Positions 26,769 to 38,904 of a stretch of 64,000 nucleotides of DNA are shown here, piece by piece. Position numbers and translations under genes: made by a program. The DNA is from Bagarius yarrelli (taxonomy: Eukaryota > Chordata > Actinopteri > Siluriformes > Sisoridae). Numbering within the stretch: the stretch's first letter is position 1; the number at the start of each line of letters is the position of its first letter. The stretch lies in assembly GCA_005784505.1 (NCBI GenBank), contig VCAZ01000015.1, positions 4,086,668 to 4,150,667 of the forward strand, given 5' to 3'. Below the pieces are notes generated by a model that was given only the letters and a program-made list of their open reading frames with translations, was not told the origin of the DNA and searched no databases.

Positions 26769-29089
26769 ATATATGGTTTTTAGGTTTTGTTGCAAATGTT
26801 AGTGAAACATTTTTCTGTCTACAGACCTATATAAATAAGGTTTATTCAGAATCTGGTGGACTGAACAGCTGCAATAAATGAGGACAAAACTTAAGTCATT
26901 TATTGCATAATAACTGATGACATAACTTATGACAACAGTGCTTGCTTGTTTGTTGCTTTGTGTGTGTGTGTCTGTGTTGGGGTGAATGTGGGTCTACCTT
27001 TATTTTCAGCCGAATAAGTATGTCTCTTAAAACCTGAAAGTATTTTATAGTTTAATTAAATGGGGATGTCTTAATGGTTACCAGTGGTTGTAGAGTTAAA
27101 GAAGTAAAACACGGGACAATAATTAGATATTGATCAGACATTATATTGAATTATGTCTTACTTAATTTAATTTGGTGTCTTTTTAGATTAAGCTCAGTGA
27201 AATTGTGGGGACTGGAAAGGATGGGCGCATTCTAAAAGAAGACATTCTGAACTACATCGCTAAGCAGACAGGAGCCATCCTACCGCCTACTCCCTTCCAC
27301 GAGATTGAGCCTCCTCCTCCCACACCTCCTCCAGCTACCAAACCCAAAGACCAAAAGCCTGTGAGCGTCCCTACGCCTGCCGTCCCAAGGCCGGTTTTTA
27401 CAGGAAAGGACCGCACTGAGCCGCTTAAAGGTGAATTAGCCTTCTGGTGTAGACCTGTGATTTACCCTAGTATCTGTGGTATCACAGCCAGGCTGTTACA
27501 GAAAATAATCACAATCCTGTGACTAATATAAATTATTTGCAAGTCCAAAACTAAATTTGATGCAAAATTTAGTAAAACATTTTTCTTAACTATCATTATA
27601 AGGGGTTTAATTACTGAAAGGGTTGGAAGGCTATCAAACTCGTTAGTCGGTTTATGCCTTTAAAATAGTCAGGCAAGCAAATGACCTGATTGACCCTAGT
27701 TGAGATTGCAAAGTGCAAATATTTATTCTTTTGGGCGATACCTCAGTAACTGTATCAAAATTCTTCTTTCCAATGCTCCTCTAGGTAACTTGGATAATAT
27801 ATACAACCTATTTTTGAGAACTAGCTAGTATTTTTATGGAGACACCTAATAAAATTTAGATCTTGATTTACTTGGTCATTGTGGGATGCTGTTTGTATTT
27901 TAGGGGTATAAGTTAAGGTCAAATAACTATTTAATAAGTCAGAACCAATACTGACATTTTACTCTAGGATTTCACAAAGCAATGGTAAAGACAATGACGG
28001 CGGCTCTGAAGATTCCACACTTCGGCTATAAGGATGAAGTAGACCTGAGTCAGCTGGTGCGTCTTCGCGTCGAGCTGAAGGACATGGTTGAGCGCCGGGG
28101 AGTAAAGCTGAGCTACATGCCATTCTTCATTAAGGTGATGCCACTGTTTCTCTGAGATGCACTAATTTAGGCTTGTGGAAGTCTTAACCAGTAAATTGAG
28201 TGTAGATTGTATTATATTAGGCAGCATCACTGGCTCTCCACCATTTCCCAATCTTAAACGCCTCCCTTGACGAAGCGTGCCAGAATATCACCTACAAGGT
28301 CAGATTTTTTTAAATAATAATTCGTGTTTCATGTACAACACGAAAACAGCATTTCATGATGCTGTGATTTTTATTCGTTGATATTTTTTTCTCAGGCTGC
28401 ACACAACATTGGTTTGGCCATGGATACACCTCAGGGTCTGCTGGTGCCCAACATTAAGAATGTACAGATGCTGAGTCTGTTGGAAATTGCTGCAGAGCTT
28501 AATCGACTGCAGGCTTCAGGCACATCTGGGCAACTTGGAACTACAGACCTTTCTGGAGGAACATTTACACTCTCCAACATTGGCTCAGTAAGTGTAATAC
28601 TTGTAAATTTCAAAATAATATATGCTGTGTAATGAATGAATAACTGGTAAATCAATTTTCAGAGGGTTTTTTGTCTAATATTTGTGCAGCATAACCACTC
28701 TTTTACCATAGCATACTGTACACACTGTAATGCTCAATCTATTGGTTCATGTTGCAGATTGGAGGCACTTATGCAAAGCCAGTGATTCTGCCTCCTGAGG
28801 TTGCAATCGGTGCTCTAGGGAAAATCCAGGTTCCTGCCATGGTTTTAACTGGATCATTTTAATTTTTGATTTGAGTATTGAATGAATAATATTAAATTAT
28901 TTTTCTTTTTACTCCATGCAGGTTTTACCCCGCTTCAACTCCAAGGATGAGGTTGTGAAAGCGCACATCATGTACGTCAGCTGGTCTGCAGATCACAGAA
29001 TCATCGACGGGGCCACGATGTGTCGCTTCTCTAACTTATGGAGGTCTTACCTAGAGAACCCAGCCTCCATGATACTGGACCTAAAGTAG
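25051..29089 (+). CDS. dbt: Lipoamide acyltransferase (E2) of branched-chain alpha-keto acid dehydrogenase
   Basis: Eleven exons: 25051-25101, 25564-25684, 25905-25980, 26067-26248, 26405-26532, 27187-27430, 27968-28134, 28221-28298, 28396-28587, 28758-28829 and 28922-29089. They total 1479 nt, or 492 residues; human DBT has 482. The protein forms the 24-mer core of the mitochondrial complex that degrades leucine, isoleucine and valine, moving acyl groups from E1 to CoA. Order: a basic, Arg/His-rich presequence (1-~60); a lipoyl domain with QSDKAS, whose lysine 104 carries lipoate; a peripheral-subunit-binding domain (about 172-210, TPSVRRIAMENN then GTGKDGRILKEDIL); a proline-rich linker; and the catalytic acyltransferase domain with HRIIDG (His462, Asp466). 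The start ATGGCGGCG fits the human N-terminus MAAV. All key residues are present. Confidence 0.98.
26688..26774. repeat. (AT)n microsatellite in DBT intron 5
   Basis: Two AT arrays of about 36-40 bp separated by 'tttactatag'. The region is self-complementary and could form cruciform structures. Confidence 0.95.
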
Positions 29090-29668
29090 ATCATCCTGCC
29101 TTTATAACACACCCAGACACTGAGTAGTGTTTGAACATTAGTTACTGAATTCTGATAGCCCAGAAGTTTCTCTTTTTTACCTTTCTCTATTTTCTTCTCT
29201 CATGCCATGGACAGTAAGGACATTCACACAGTTCAGAAATGTGACTCAAAGGTTCAGCTGCTAGGTCAATAGGTCAATTGCTTTTTCTCTGTAAATACGC
29301 ACAACCTACAGACTGCAAAGCACAACCTACAGACTGGTATATAGTGTTTGTTTTGTGTGTGTGTGTCTTCCTCTGGGTAAAAAAATAATTATTAGGGGTG
29401 TTTGATTCTGATTTAACTCACAGACACTATGAACACTTGTGAATGCAGATAATTGCACAACTAACATTTGAGAGCATACACACATCCTGGCTGACATAAC
29501 GGAACGTTTGGTGGTGAAAAAATGACATAATTGCTAATGTGTTAGATTTTTACTGTATTTTAGAAAAAATCAATTAATAAATCGTGAAGGCAGTTATAAA
29601 GCATGTTACAAAGAATGGAGCTTACAAATGCACAGTTTTTGGTTGTTTTGTCTGAAGGGAACAGTTTT

Positions 29669-29683
29669 AATAAAAACAATAAA
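29669..29683 (+). terminator. DBT polyadenylation signals
   Basis: Two AATAAA hexamers, at 29669-29674 and 29678-29683, about 580 bp after the DBT stop codon and ahead of AT-rich sequence. They fit a 3' UTR of about 0.6 kb. Confidence 0.6.
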
Positions 29684-30727
29684 TTGTAATTATGAACTAA
29701 TTAGCTGGATCATTTATTTATTAGTGGCATTCTTCTTACTTTTTTAATAAAATAACTAATACAAAAACATATTCACCACTTTTACATTTCTCACATTTTA
29801 TTTTTGATTTAATTTAATGTGGCTTTAAATGCAATTTTTTACTATTATGCTATGACATAAAAAATATTTCATCCATAATAATCTCCAGTGCATCCAGCTT
29901 GGCTTTTTTAGCTGTATCCAGAACCTTCCTGAAAATGAATGTGACAAATAAGCACCTTTACCTTAAAGTCTTGTTATATTTAATTGTAAAGTATAGATTT
30001 TTTTCTTTTGAGAAAGAGTGTGTAATTATTGTGCATAGCAAATTAGGACAACTGCGTTACAGCATCTTCATACATGGTGAAGGAAACATACTCTATGAAG
30101 CTCTCTGTGGCTTACTGGTATGTTAGTTCCGGGTTCAATATTGTTGGGTACAGTTTTTAACAGAAAAAAAATCTGATTTTATTAGTCTTTATTAAATGTT
30201 TTAATTGACAGGTAATGTTTACTTTGTTGAAAGATACCAATAATTCAGGAACCACTGCTGCCTCCTGTTGGTACACAGCAAAGAGAAAACAGTGCAAACT
30301 GCTGTTGGTTTCTGAACAGGGACTCTGTGAAGTTGTCTGTGTCTTGACTTAAGATGCTGTGACTGTGATTAAGAAAACTGCAGCTGCCAAATGTTTACAT
30401 AGCAGACGAGTTGATAGTGTGATAATTATTGACGAGTGATAATTGTTGTTTTTGAAACTAGATTTGACAATAATTACTAGGAAGTAATTAAGTAGTCTTA
30501 TTAAGTTTCAACCAGATAGAGGAGGATTAAAAAAGTTTATTGAGCTTAGTTTATTTGCGTTTAGATGCACTTGTATCATGTAAAAGACTCTTTATGTAGC
30601 CTATAAACCTATAACTAACTATAAACTGCATCCTTTACGTGATGTTACAATATTTCTTTATGAAACTCATCGTTTAACGTTTATTTCATTATTTCTTTGT
30701 ATATAACAGCGTCTGAGTGTCAGGAGG

Positions 30728-30791
30728 CAGCTGCTCTTGTACTAGCTCTGCCATGTGACGCTTTGGTTCTCAGCTCTGTGTCTAATTTTAG
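30728..30791 (+). promoter_or_regulatory. Candidate muscle enhancer/promoter motifs upstream of LRRC39
   Basis: An E-box CAGCTG at 30728-30733, a second E-box CATGTG at 30749-30754, and CTAATTTTAG at 30782-30791, a perfect match to the MEF2 consensus CTA(A/T)4TAG. They lie about 460-520 bp before the LRRC39 start codon. LRRC39 is expressed in heart and skeletal muscle, so the pairing is plausible, but such short motifs also arise by chance in AT-rich DNA. Confidence 0.4.
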
Positions 30792-31248
30792 ATTATTCCC
30801 AGACCTAAACTTCATGAGGAAACGCCAGTGACAGACACAATCAGGATAATGAGTTTTTAAGCAAACAGGAATCGTTTTAATATTGTGCACATTGAGGAAT
30901 TTTTAAGAAAGCAAGGTTGGTGAGCATCTAAAACACAAGTGAGAGCAAATTTTGAAATATGTTAAGAGCTGCTGTAGAAGGTGACCATCTGAATGGATAA
31001 AAGCAGTAAGTGCAGTCTATTTTCATAGGCTTCTAAATATACTGTGATATTTCATGCATGTAATATTCTGTAGCTGTCAGTTTTCACTGTAGCACTTCTA
31101 CTTCATTTATGTTAATAAATTGAGCGCACTGCTTAGAATTTGTTATAATATTATCCTTTCCCATATGGTTTTGTGTTTCCCCCACCAGAGTTACAGTCAC
31201 CGGGACATCCAGGTTATAAGAGAGGCCGGGGGTGTGTGAAGGGTCATC

Positions 31249-34031
31249 ATGGCCGGCGTGACTGTGTGTTTTGGGACAGTGAACTCTATTAAGTCTTTAT
31301 GGGAAACCAGGATAAAGAAGAACAAGGAAGAGCTAACCAAAGAGAAAGCACAGAGGGAGAGAGCAGCTGTGGGAAGGTGAGGGAAAATCCCCCGAAAATA
31401 AAGATTCAAGCTTTTTATTATAAAACAAACTCGAGTAGAAAAAAATTCAAGTTAATTGGGACAATTAAACATACCAGCAGTTTTCGGGCCTGACAGGTGA
31501 AAGTCAAAATATTTGCTGTTTTATTGACTGTTGGAAATAAAATAATTATTTAATAAGGCATCGTGAACAAATTCTTGATTCTGTTTTCATTAAACATCAA
31601 AGGAACAATGCAGACAAAATAATTAAACATTAAGTGTACTAGTGTGTATGCAGTGTTTTATTTATTAAACTTCTAAATCATTTCTGAAAGTGATTTTTTA
31701 AGTAATCAGACATTAATTAAAGCATCTGTTGAAAAATAAAAAACAAATCAAACACAGAAAAATAGAAAAAAACTACTCTCACTTTTATTTTTTAGAAAAT
31801 ACCAAGTATTAGTTTGCAAAAAATACCAATTTAATAAAATCCTGGTCTCATAGTCGTGGCTTTAAGCTTAAATTTACTTAGATCTGAAAATGCATTCAGG
31901 TTTATTTAGGCTTTTGTGCTATAAAGTACCAAAATATGACTTAAAAATAAGATTTTTATTTAAAATTAATAAAATTAAACAAAAATCAGACAAATTGAGT
32001 AATGTTTATTTTTTTTCTGTTAAACAGGTTGACAGGGGCTTGGGAGGATCGAATCACTTTGGCCAAGTTAAAGGAAAAAATAGTGACGGAGGATGGGAGG
32101 GTCATCCTACGCATTGAAAATGAAGAATGGAAGGTACTTCCAGATACTCAAAATTGAAATTTGTTTATCTTTTCTGCACCATAAAATGTTACAGATGTGG
32201 ATTTGCAGACACTTCCTGCAGCACTGGTCCAGCTCTCTCAGATTCAACAATGGGAGCTTCACCGTACAGGACTTCAGAAAATCCCACGCTTTATCTCCAG
32301 CTTTCAGAGCCTTATGGTTCTTGACCTGTCCCGCAACGCAATCACAGAAATTCCTAAGGAAATTGGTTAGTATGGGATCGTTCCGGTTCTGGAGTAACCT
32401 GCTCAGATTATTTGTTGCTTTTTATTTTTGATTATTCTAAAAATAATTTTAAAAAAACAATTACAAAACCAAAAGCATATTAAGAGGACTACATTTTGTG
32501 CTTTCACTTTCTATAACGGGATAATGATATTTTGCCCAGGGAAGCTAACTAGGTTACAGGAGCTGCTTATAAGTTACAACAGACTGAACCATATACCTGA
32601 GGAGTTATGCAGCTGTGAGTGTTTGGAGCGACTGGAACTGGCGATGAACCGGGATCTGGATGAGCTTCCACAACAGGTAACAGGTCTCATATTAGTTTTT
32701 ATATGAGCGTCATCTCAGCTCACACTGTTATTTAAGGAAACCTTGCATTAAGACACGTCAATGGCTGCCTTTAGTCACAATGAGCCCTAAGTAAATAAGT
32801 CACATCCTGCATACTGACAGTAAGACTGCTGGACTGAACTCAAGTCCAAAAGCTATTCAGTTCTTAAGCTAAGATAAAAAGCACAAAGTGACACACTGAC
32901 ACAACAAGCAATGTTGCAACACAGTGTCCTGTTTAATTTACTTACTTTAGTCAAGCAAATTTTTCTGTCTTTTTCTTTTTTTTCTGTCTTTTTCTAAATA
33001 AGAGCATCTTATTTAGACGCCCTTGCTTGTTTTGGTTCTCAATCTAGTTCTAACGTTTCCAAAGGGTATTTTTTTTTTAAATCTCTAATAATCTCCCCAG
33101 TTTAGTAATCTGAAGAAACTACATCATTTGGACCTCTCAATGAATCAATTTAGCACAATTCCAGAGTGTGTGGTGAATCTTCCTGCGCTCGAGTGGTTGG
33201 ATATGGGTGGAAACAGGCTGGAGAGTTTACCAGATGATATCCACAGGTACACAAACTGTAAACACACAATTTGCTCCATACCTCAGACTTATTTAGCCCA
33301 TCCTCTTGGAACAGAGCTCTGAAAGCAACCTTGACCTGCTTGTTGCCTTTGCTAAACTCAATTAAATAACAGACAAATGCTATATTCTATTCCTTTTTAC
33401 ATCCAGGATGGAAAAGCTGCACACTCTGTGGCTCCAACGAAACGAGCTGGAGTATCTGCCAGACAACATTAGCCGCATGCACAATCTGGACACGTTGGTG
33501 CTCAGCAGGAACAAACTGAGAGACATTCCACCACTGATGGAAGGCATGACCAATCTGAGGTACACAATGATTTTGAACGATAGGGAAAACAGTAAAATCT
33601 CTTGTAAATAGAAATAAATAAATAAGTGCAGTGGTGAACACAGGTAAGGTTTAGGGATTAAAATAGCATTAATGAGCATTAGAACAAAAAGATTTTTCCA
33701 GATAAAACAGCAGGCAAATGAAACTGTCAAATAAGAGCTTCAGCAGTAGTTACTTTTACTTTCTTTATCTAGATAAAAAAAAACCAACTGTCCAATCTTC
33801 AATGTATTGATTAATAGACAAAAATAATAACAGGCTGTGTGGGGCAGGTTTGTAAATTTTAGAGACAACCCTCTGACGTATGAAGTGACTCTTCCTGACC
33901 TAAAAGAGGATGTGGCTGAGGAGGAGAATGATAGAGAGATGTTCGGCAAAGAATTCATGCATCATTACATCGATGAAGCCCGTAAAAGAGGTTATGCCAT
34001 ACTCAATATGCACTGTGCTCACAAATGCTGA
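31249..34031 (+). CDS. lrrc39: Leucine-rich repeat-containing protein 39 (myomasp)
   Basis: Seven coding exons: 31249-31376, 32028-32133, 32209-32365, 32540-32676, 33101-33246, 33407-33559 and 33848-34031. They total 1011 nt, or 336 residues, about the length of human LRRC39. The family protein sits at the sarcomeric M-band of heart and skeletal muscle and is linked to stretch sensing. A charged, probably coiled-coil N-terminus (about 15-50, KKNKEELTKEKAQRERA) is followed by the conserved EDGRVILRIENEEWKTLP. About nine leucine-rich repeats of the short LxxLxxLxLxxNxLxxIP type follow, to about residue 275 (LQELLISYNRLNHIP, LEWLDMGGNRLESLP, LHTLWLQRNELEYLP). The acidic C-terminal segment has LRFVNFRDNPLTYEV, as in human. 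It converges with TRMT13; only 366 bases separate the stop codons. Confidence 0.96.
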
Positions 34032-34033
34032 GA

Positions 34034-34052
34034 TTTAATTTTTTTTAATAAA
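34034..34052. terminator. Candidate polyadenylation signals between LRRC39 and TRMT13
   Basis: AATAAA on the plus strand at 34047-34052 lies only 15 bases past the LRRC39 stop. ATTAAA on the minus strand at 34034-34039 would suit TRMT13, about 360 bases after its stop. No canonical AATAAA for TRMT13 was seen between the two stops, so the 3' ends may overlap. Confidence 0.35.
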
Positions 34053-34397
34053 ACTAACAATTAAAGAAATCCTGTACATGATCTGCTGTCCATCAAAAAT
34101 ATTTTTCAGGACTCCAGACTTACACATCAGTGCTAAATGTCACCCTGGAGGGTTTGATAGAGGAAGTGGTGTGATTCAGTCCTGCATGCTGGCTGCTCTT
34201 CGTGCTCTTGCATCGTCCTGTCCAACTGTCCTGCACGTCCTGATGTGTTGCACCTCTCTAGCTGAAGTCTAGCGAGTGCTGTTTTGCTTTCTGCTGCTGC
34301 CGCCTCGGTGACCGAAAGCTCAAGGAAAGAAAACTTAAAACAATCTTGTACATTTTTTGTCACATCTCTGGCCGAACAATTTTTTTAATTTAGTATT

Positions 34398-34653
34398 TTA
34401 GCTGGGAAGTGCAATCAGAAGCACGTTTTCTAAAGACACATCTCGGCTGGTGTAGTATCTGAGGCTGGACTTAAAACCTCGCTGCTGGAGGTAATGCAGT
34501 CTGCCGTGGTCGATCAGCATCTTGCACAATCGGCCAACATGCTCACGCTCCTCTGCTGGAAGGGCACTACAGGGAACAGGAAGTATACACAGACAGTTAA
34601 TAAGCAGAACACAATGGAGCCAGAACATTCATTAATTAATAAACGCTGAATAG

Positions 34654-34684
<31 letters not shown>

Positions 34685-37600
34685 GTCTTGACTTGTATAA
34701 CATTTCGGTAAGTAATTAATTTAAAGATTTAAGTCATTTAATCAGTTTTTCCTGGAAAAGTAATAAGCAAAAAGACTCTGCTTTCTGTTGTTCTTACTGT
34801 CAATCTGTGTTTGTGTGCGTCCCTCTACCCTTTACCTCTGTTCCTCTTCCATCTCCTCCTACTTGTTTCTTTCCCTGTTTTTGATTATTCTTTCTAGCTT
34901 TAACTTTCCTAATCCTTCTGAGTCTCTATCTATCTAGCCATTTCTCAGCCCCTGTTTTGCCTCCCCCATCAATCTGTTTTTTTCTCCAACACTTAGAACA
35001 TTCCTGTCATGGTCTTTCAATTTCCACATCTGTCTATGTGCGCATGCACACACACAAACACACACACACACACACACACACAACACACAAACACACACAC
35101 AACACAAACACACACACACACACACACACAACTGCATCTGTTCTTTTAATCTTTAAACTCTTACTTATTGAGATGATCAGGTAGCTCTTTAGAACTTCCG
35201 CCATGGTCACCCTCTTCATCGTCTTCTTCATCTTTGCTGTTTTCTTGTGAGGATGTCTCAGGATTTGGGTAGGATTTGACTCTGCTCATGCCACATGTAG
35301 CCCAGCTGGACATCCGCTGGAAAGCAGAAAACTCTGTGGCTCCAAGCCCTCGCTCTCTGAAAAAGTCCTTCCCTACATAATGCCTCCATTCACAGCGATG
35401 ATGGCAGCAGAGCGCAACAGTCAGCCCAACCACCAGCACCTCCTCGCTGCATTCAGAATCATCAAGCACCTTCTCAACTCCTTCTTGCAGTTTAATACGT
35501 TTAGTGGGCGGATCTTGGGTTTTGTCTCTTGCACTGCGCTCAAATAAACACCGCAGAGCCAAATCTACGGAAAAAAGACAGGTTATACCTGACAAACGGA
35601 CAAAAGTTACAGATGTAACAGACATTATTTAGCAGAATTAACTTACCAGTTGCTGCACCACACAGATGTTTGCCCACTGCAATTACAGGAAGATGCTTTT
35701 CTTGTAAAAATGGAACTCTGCCTATAGAACATCAAAGCAAATAAAAAAATATATCAGTACACACAACTATTGTACATCAATGTACTACTTCAGGTGAAAA
35801 AAAGTCATCACTTACTCAAGTCAAGGTGTTGAATGTCAACCTGCAGCCTGTCGAAGGTCGAGTGTGTGTTTTTGTGCTTACCATCTACCTTAACAAATGA
35901 GGAATAAGGGAATTTAAAAAAAGTAGACAAGAAAAAGGTAACCTAATCCCATAAACAGCAATACAAGTGATTTTTAATGTAAAACAAGCATAGTGTGGAA
36001 TTTTATTCGCTCTTAAACTCCTTATATTGTGCTATGTTAGGTAAATATTGAAAAGTGTGGTGGTGTGATAGTTACCACCAGTGATTTATTACTGATAGTG
36101 TAAACATATTCCAGAAAGATGACTGATGTCTGCTTTTTTTCTGGGTTTTAGGGAGAGTGTGGTCACTATAGGTTTGTTAGCACAGGTATGATTTCTGTAA
36201 CCAGGTTTCAGTGATGGAGGTTTGGCCTTTGTGAATTTTTTTATTTTAACAATGTTGCCTAGATAGCTGGGTTTATAGTGTAGTTCTTGCAAATACATAC
36301 CTTAAAGCGAGTACTGGATCTTTCTACCAATAGAAAGTGCACATTCTCGACTTCCTGAAGGGCAACATGAATCCAGTGGGAGAGTTTCCCTTTTCCAGCA
36401 CCAAACTCTACATAAATCCTGTCTGGCCTGAGCAGCCCCAGAGCATCCATATTCCCCAGAATCGAGGCCTGGTAAACACACAATGTGTGTTCACGTAAAG
36501 AACAGATTTACTTTTTTTAGCCGAGTGGCTGGTGAAGATTACCTGCTGCTTGAGGTGTTTAAAAGCAAAGTTTCCATTCTTGGGATCGCCAAGAGCCTCA
36601 TTTAAAGCAGTGTGAGAGAGAATTCTAGTGTCCGGTTCAGTGTTTAATCCTGAGAAAATGCAGAAATGGGATAATAAAGCAATGAGGTTGAAAGGTTGCT
36701 AAACAATACCCCGAGAAACACGCTAAAAATCAACAATAAATACACATAATAAAGTGTTTCGTTTATAACCCACTTCATGTAGTTCCAATGAAATTAAAGT
36801 ACTAAATTGGAAAGTATTATCATAGAAGAATTTTTTTTTTATTACAAACCTTTTACTGCTGTTTTCAATTTCTGAATAAGACGATTCAGCTCCTCTTTAG
36901 ATCGATCAGCAATGGACACCTTTAACAAATAACGTTTCCAGATAATAAAATGCATTTTAAATCTCACACAGTTGCATGCAATATTGTACACCTTTGCATG
37001 GTTTATGAGTACCTACAAAACTGTTTGCCTCTATAAGATAATTATAATACTATTTATTACATTTTAGGATATTATATTAAATGTTAAAATTATTATTTAA
37101 AGCTGCAGTCTGTAAGTTGTCTTTTTGTCACCATCTCTGTTCGAAACCTGCAATTGCAGTTATTTGTGGAATGATCTTCTTTGCTTCTTGCAGTATTGTA
37201 TTCGGTGTGCATTAGCATTAACATTCCAGTATGGAATATAGCCGGGACGTCTTCGTGTTTATAGACAATGCGTAATGACGCCATGACAAAGGGCGCCAGG
37301 CTCTTAATTGCCGCGAAAACCTAGCAGTACCGCTCAAATTATTACAAGCATACAGTCGCGAAGGTAAAGAAATAGCTTTGAACCCCAGCTGGTAATGTAC
37401 GTGCTCAAGAATTCATTTCATATAAGTTTTAACCAAAAAAATAAATAAATACAAACTGCAGCTTACCGAATCATTAATAAAATATCAAAAGTAAGGCATA
37501 ACGTAATTAGGTGAAAGTGGTTTTTACCTCATCTATGTCGATTTCCTCTTTGATCATTGTCCCAGCATTGATGTCTTTCACATAGTAGACCTTACATAAT

Positions 37601-38904
37601 AAATGAGACAGGATGATCATTGGACATAAAGTTTATTTCAACTAAAATGATGTGTTATGTGTTCAGAGAGTCTGGTGATAAACTAATGGTTGGGGCTGCA
37701 TTTTCATTATTTACGTGGAAGTTAGAGGCTGTTTCTCACTCTGATGTTAGCAAGGGACAGGGTTTTAGCTTGCATGATTAGAAATATATTTTAATTTACT
37801 GTATATTTACTGATCACAAAACAGGGACATGTTTTTCCTGTTCTCAGTGCCTAAAACCAAAGAGCCAGAACTTCAGTTCCCATTTTCAGACACATTAATA
37901 TGTCTCGTTAGCAATATACATGTGATGGTTTGGACTGTGTTATTATTGTAAAAGTTCAAGCTTTAGATGATGATCAGTTTAAACTGTGTCCAGATGGGGA
38001 TGTACGACAGCTGGACAGACTAAAAGACTAAACACTACTGATCGCTGATCTCTTTAGCAGGGAGCTCAACGGCATTCTGGGTAGCTTATGTGTGAAAACA
38101 TATACAATTGTATAAACCACATATATTACACATTATTGGAAATACAATAAGTTTGTATTTTGTCTCGAATTTTCTTCTTCTTATGACAGATAAGATATAA
38201 GATAAAAACAAAAACTGTTAATTAAAATAAGAAAAGTAAAAAAAAAGTAAAGATAAAATACTCACAGGTTTGGCCTTTTCTTTTGAATTACACTTTTTCA
38301 GATGTTTCTCCAAACTGTCTTCAAACACAGTGCTGCCAGAAAAAATCAATCAATATTTGCTTTAAAAACACTAACAGCTTTTTAAACACCACCCCCCCCC
38401 CCACACACACACACACACGTTTTACATAATCAATAATTAGTGCAAAGCTTTATTGAACTGTAGATAAGTGAGGAATGTGTGCAGAGAAATCCCATCAGCT
38501 TTTTACACGTCTTTTTTAATCTAACTTACTGCTTTGGGTCCAGAGGGCAAGGAATCCGTTTCCTCTCACTGTCTGAATCCTACAAACAAACAAACAAACA
38601 AACAAACAAACAAACAAACAAACAAACAAACAAACAAACAAACAAACAAACAAACAAAAACAAACAAGACGCACGTGAAAGAGATTAGCAACTTCACTCA
38701 TTAAGCTAACAGAAAACATGAAAACTTTGACAGAAAACAGATTTCAGTGCGAGTGTTACGAAAACATACAGCAGTTCCATGTTCACCGCAAAACGTTCTT
38801 CCTTTTCCAACAACCATTTTGCAGTACCGTTTCTTTTTCGCCACATAAAAAGCACATCTTCCAGGTAAAGGAGCTAAAACTCCATCTGACACGACCGCCG
38901 CCAT
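34398..38904 (-). CDS. trmt13: tRNA:m4X modification enzyme TRM13 homologue (2'-O-methyltransferase)
   Basis: Eleven exons on the minus strand: 38770-38904, 38530-38579, 38266-38332, 37528-37590, 36850-36919, 36543-36649, 36301-36468, 35816-35888, 35647-35721, 35165-35564 and 34398-34566. They total 1377 nt, or 458 residues; human TRMT13 has 481. The enzyme uses S-adenosylmethionine to 2'-O-methylate position 4 of some tRNAs. The N-terminus has a Cys-rich finger (C17, C28, C39, H42), then a CHHC finger (C56, H62, H72, C76). The methyltransferase core shows VEFGAGKGKLSHW (from residue 184), AVGKHLCGAATDLALRC and LCCHHRCEWRHYVGK (from about 321), then RMSSWATCGM. The tail LVLCKMLIDHGR-like segment and SLENVLLIALPS match human. 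A GTG codon precedes the ATG in frame; I chose the ATG, which lies in AAAATGGCGGCG. Confidence 0.96.
34661..34683. repeat. Poly(A) tract in TRMT13 intron 10
   Basis: A run of about 20 A residues preceding 'gtcttgacttg'. No attached retroelement body recognised. Confidence 0.8.
35046..35131. repeat. (AC)n compound microsatellite in TRMT13 intron 10
   Basis: About 85 bp of AC units with several AAC and CAAC interruptions, ending about 35 bp downstream of TRMT13 exon 10. Open frames reading through it (His/Thr or Cys/Val repeats) are artefacts. Confidence 0.95.
37100..37464. mobile_element. Non-autonomous DNA transposon (MITE) in TRMT13 intron 4
   Basis: Terminal inverted repeats of 15 bp: AAGCTGCAGTCTGTA at 37100-37114 and the reverse complement of AAGCTGCAGTTTGTA at 37450-37464, one mismatch apart. 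The 365-bp interior is richer in CpG than the surrounding intron and has no ORF. 'ctgcagtctgtaa' ends are seen in common hAT-like fish MITEs, as I recall. I could not find a target-site duplication, so the superfamily is uncertain. Confidence 0.65.
38581..38665. repeat. (CAAA)n microsatellite abutting TRMT13 exon 2
   Basis: About 20 CAAA units with one interruption. On the TRMT13 sense strand it is (TTTG)n and ends directly in the acceptor TTTGTAG of exon 2, so it forms the pyrimidine-rich tract of that splice site. Confidence 0.95.

Larger units (their letters stand above)
29090..31188. other. DBT 3' UTR and DBT-LRRC39 intergenic region
   Basis: The first 600 bases are DBT 3' UTR. The rest should hold the LRRC39 promoter and at least one non-coding first exon, because the LRRC39 coding exon starts after a clear acceptor (cccccaccag, 31179-31188). 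Muscle-type motifs occur at 30728-30791. No repeat or extra gene seen. Confidence 0.6.

Noticed and set aside
29899..30126. 75-codon open frame downstream of DBT
   Set aside because: Low-complexity hydrophobic translation of AT-rich spacer, without homology I recognise.
38581..38665. Regular repeat that might suggest a CRISPR array (also 35046-35131)
   Set aside because: Simple tetra- and dinucleotide microsatellites without unique spacers, in a vertebrate genome.
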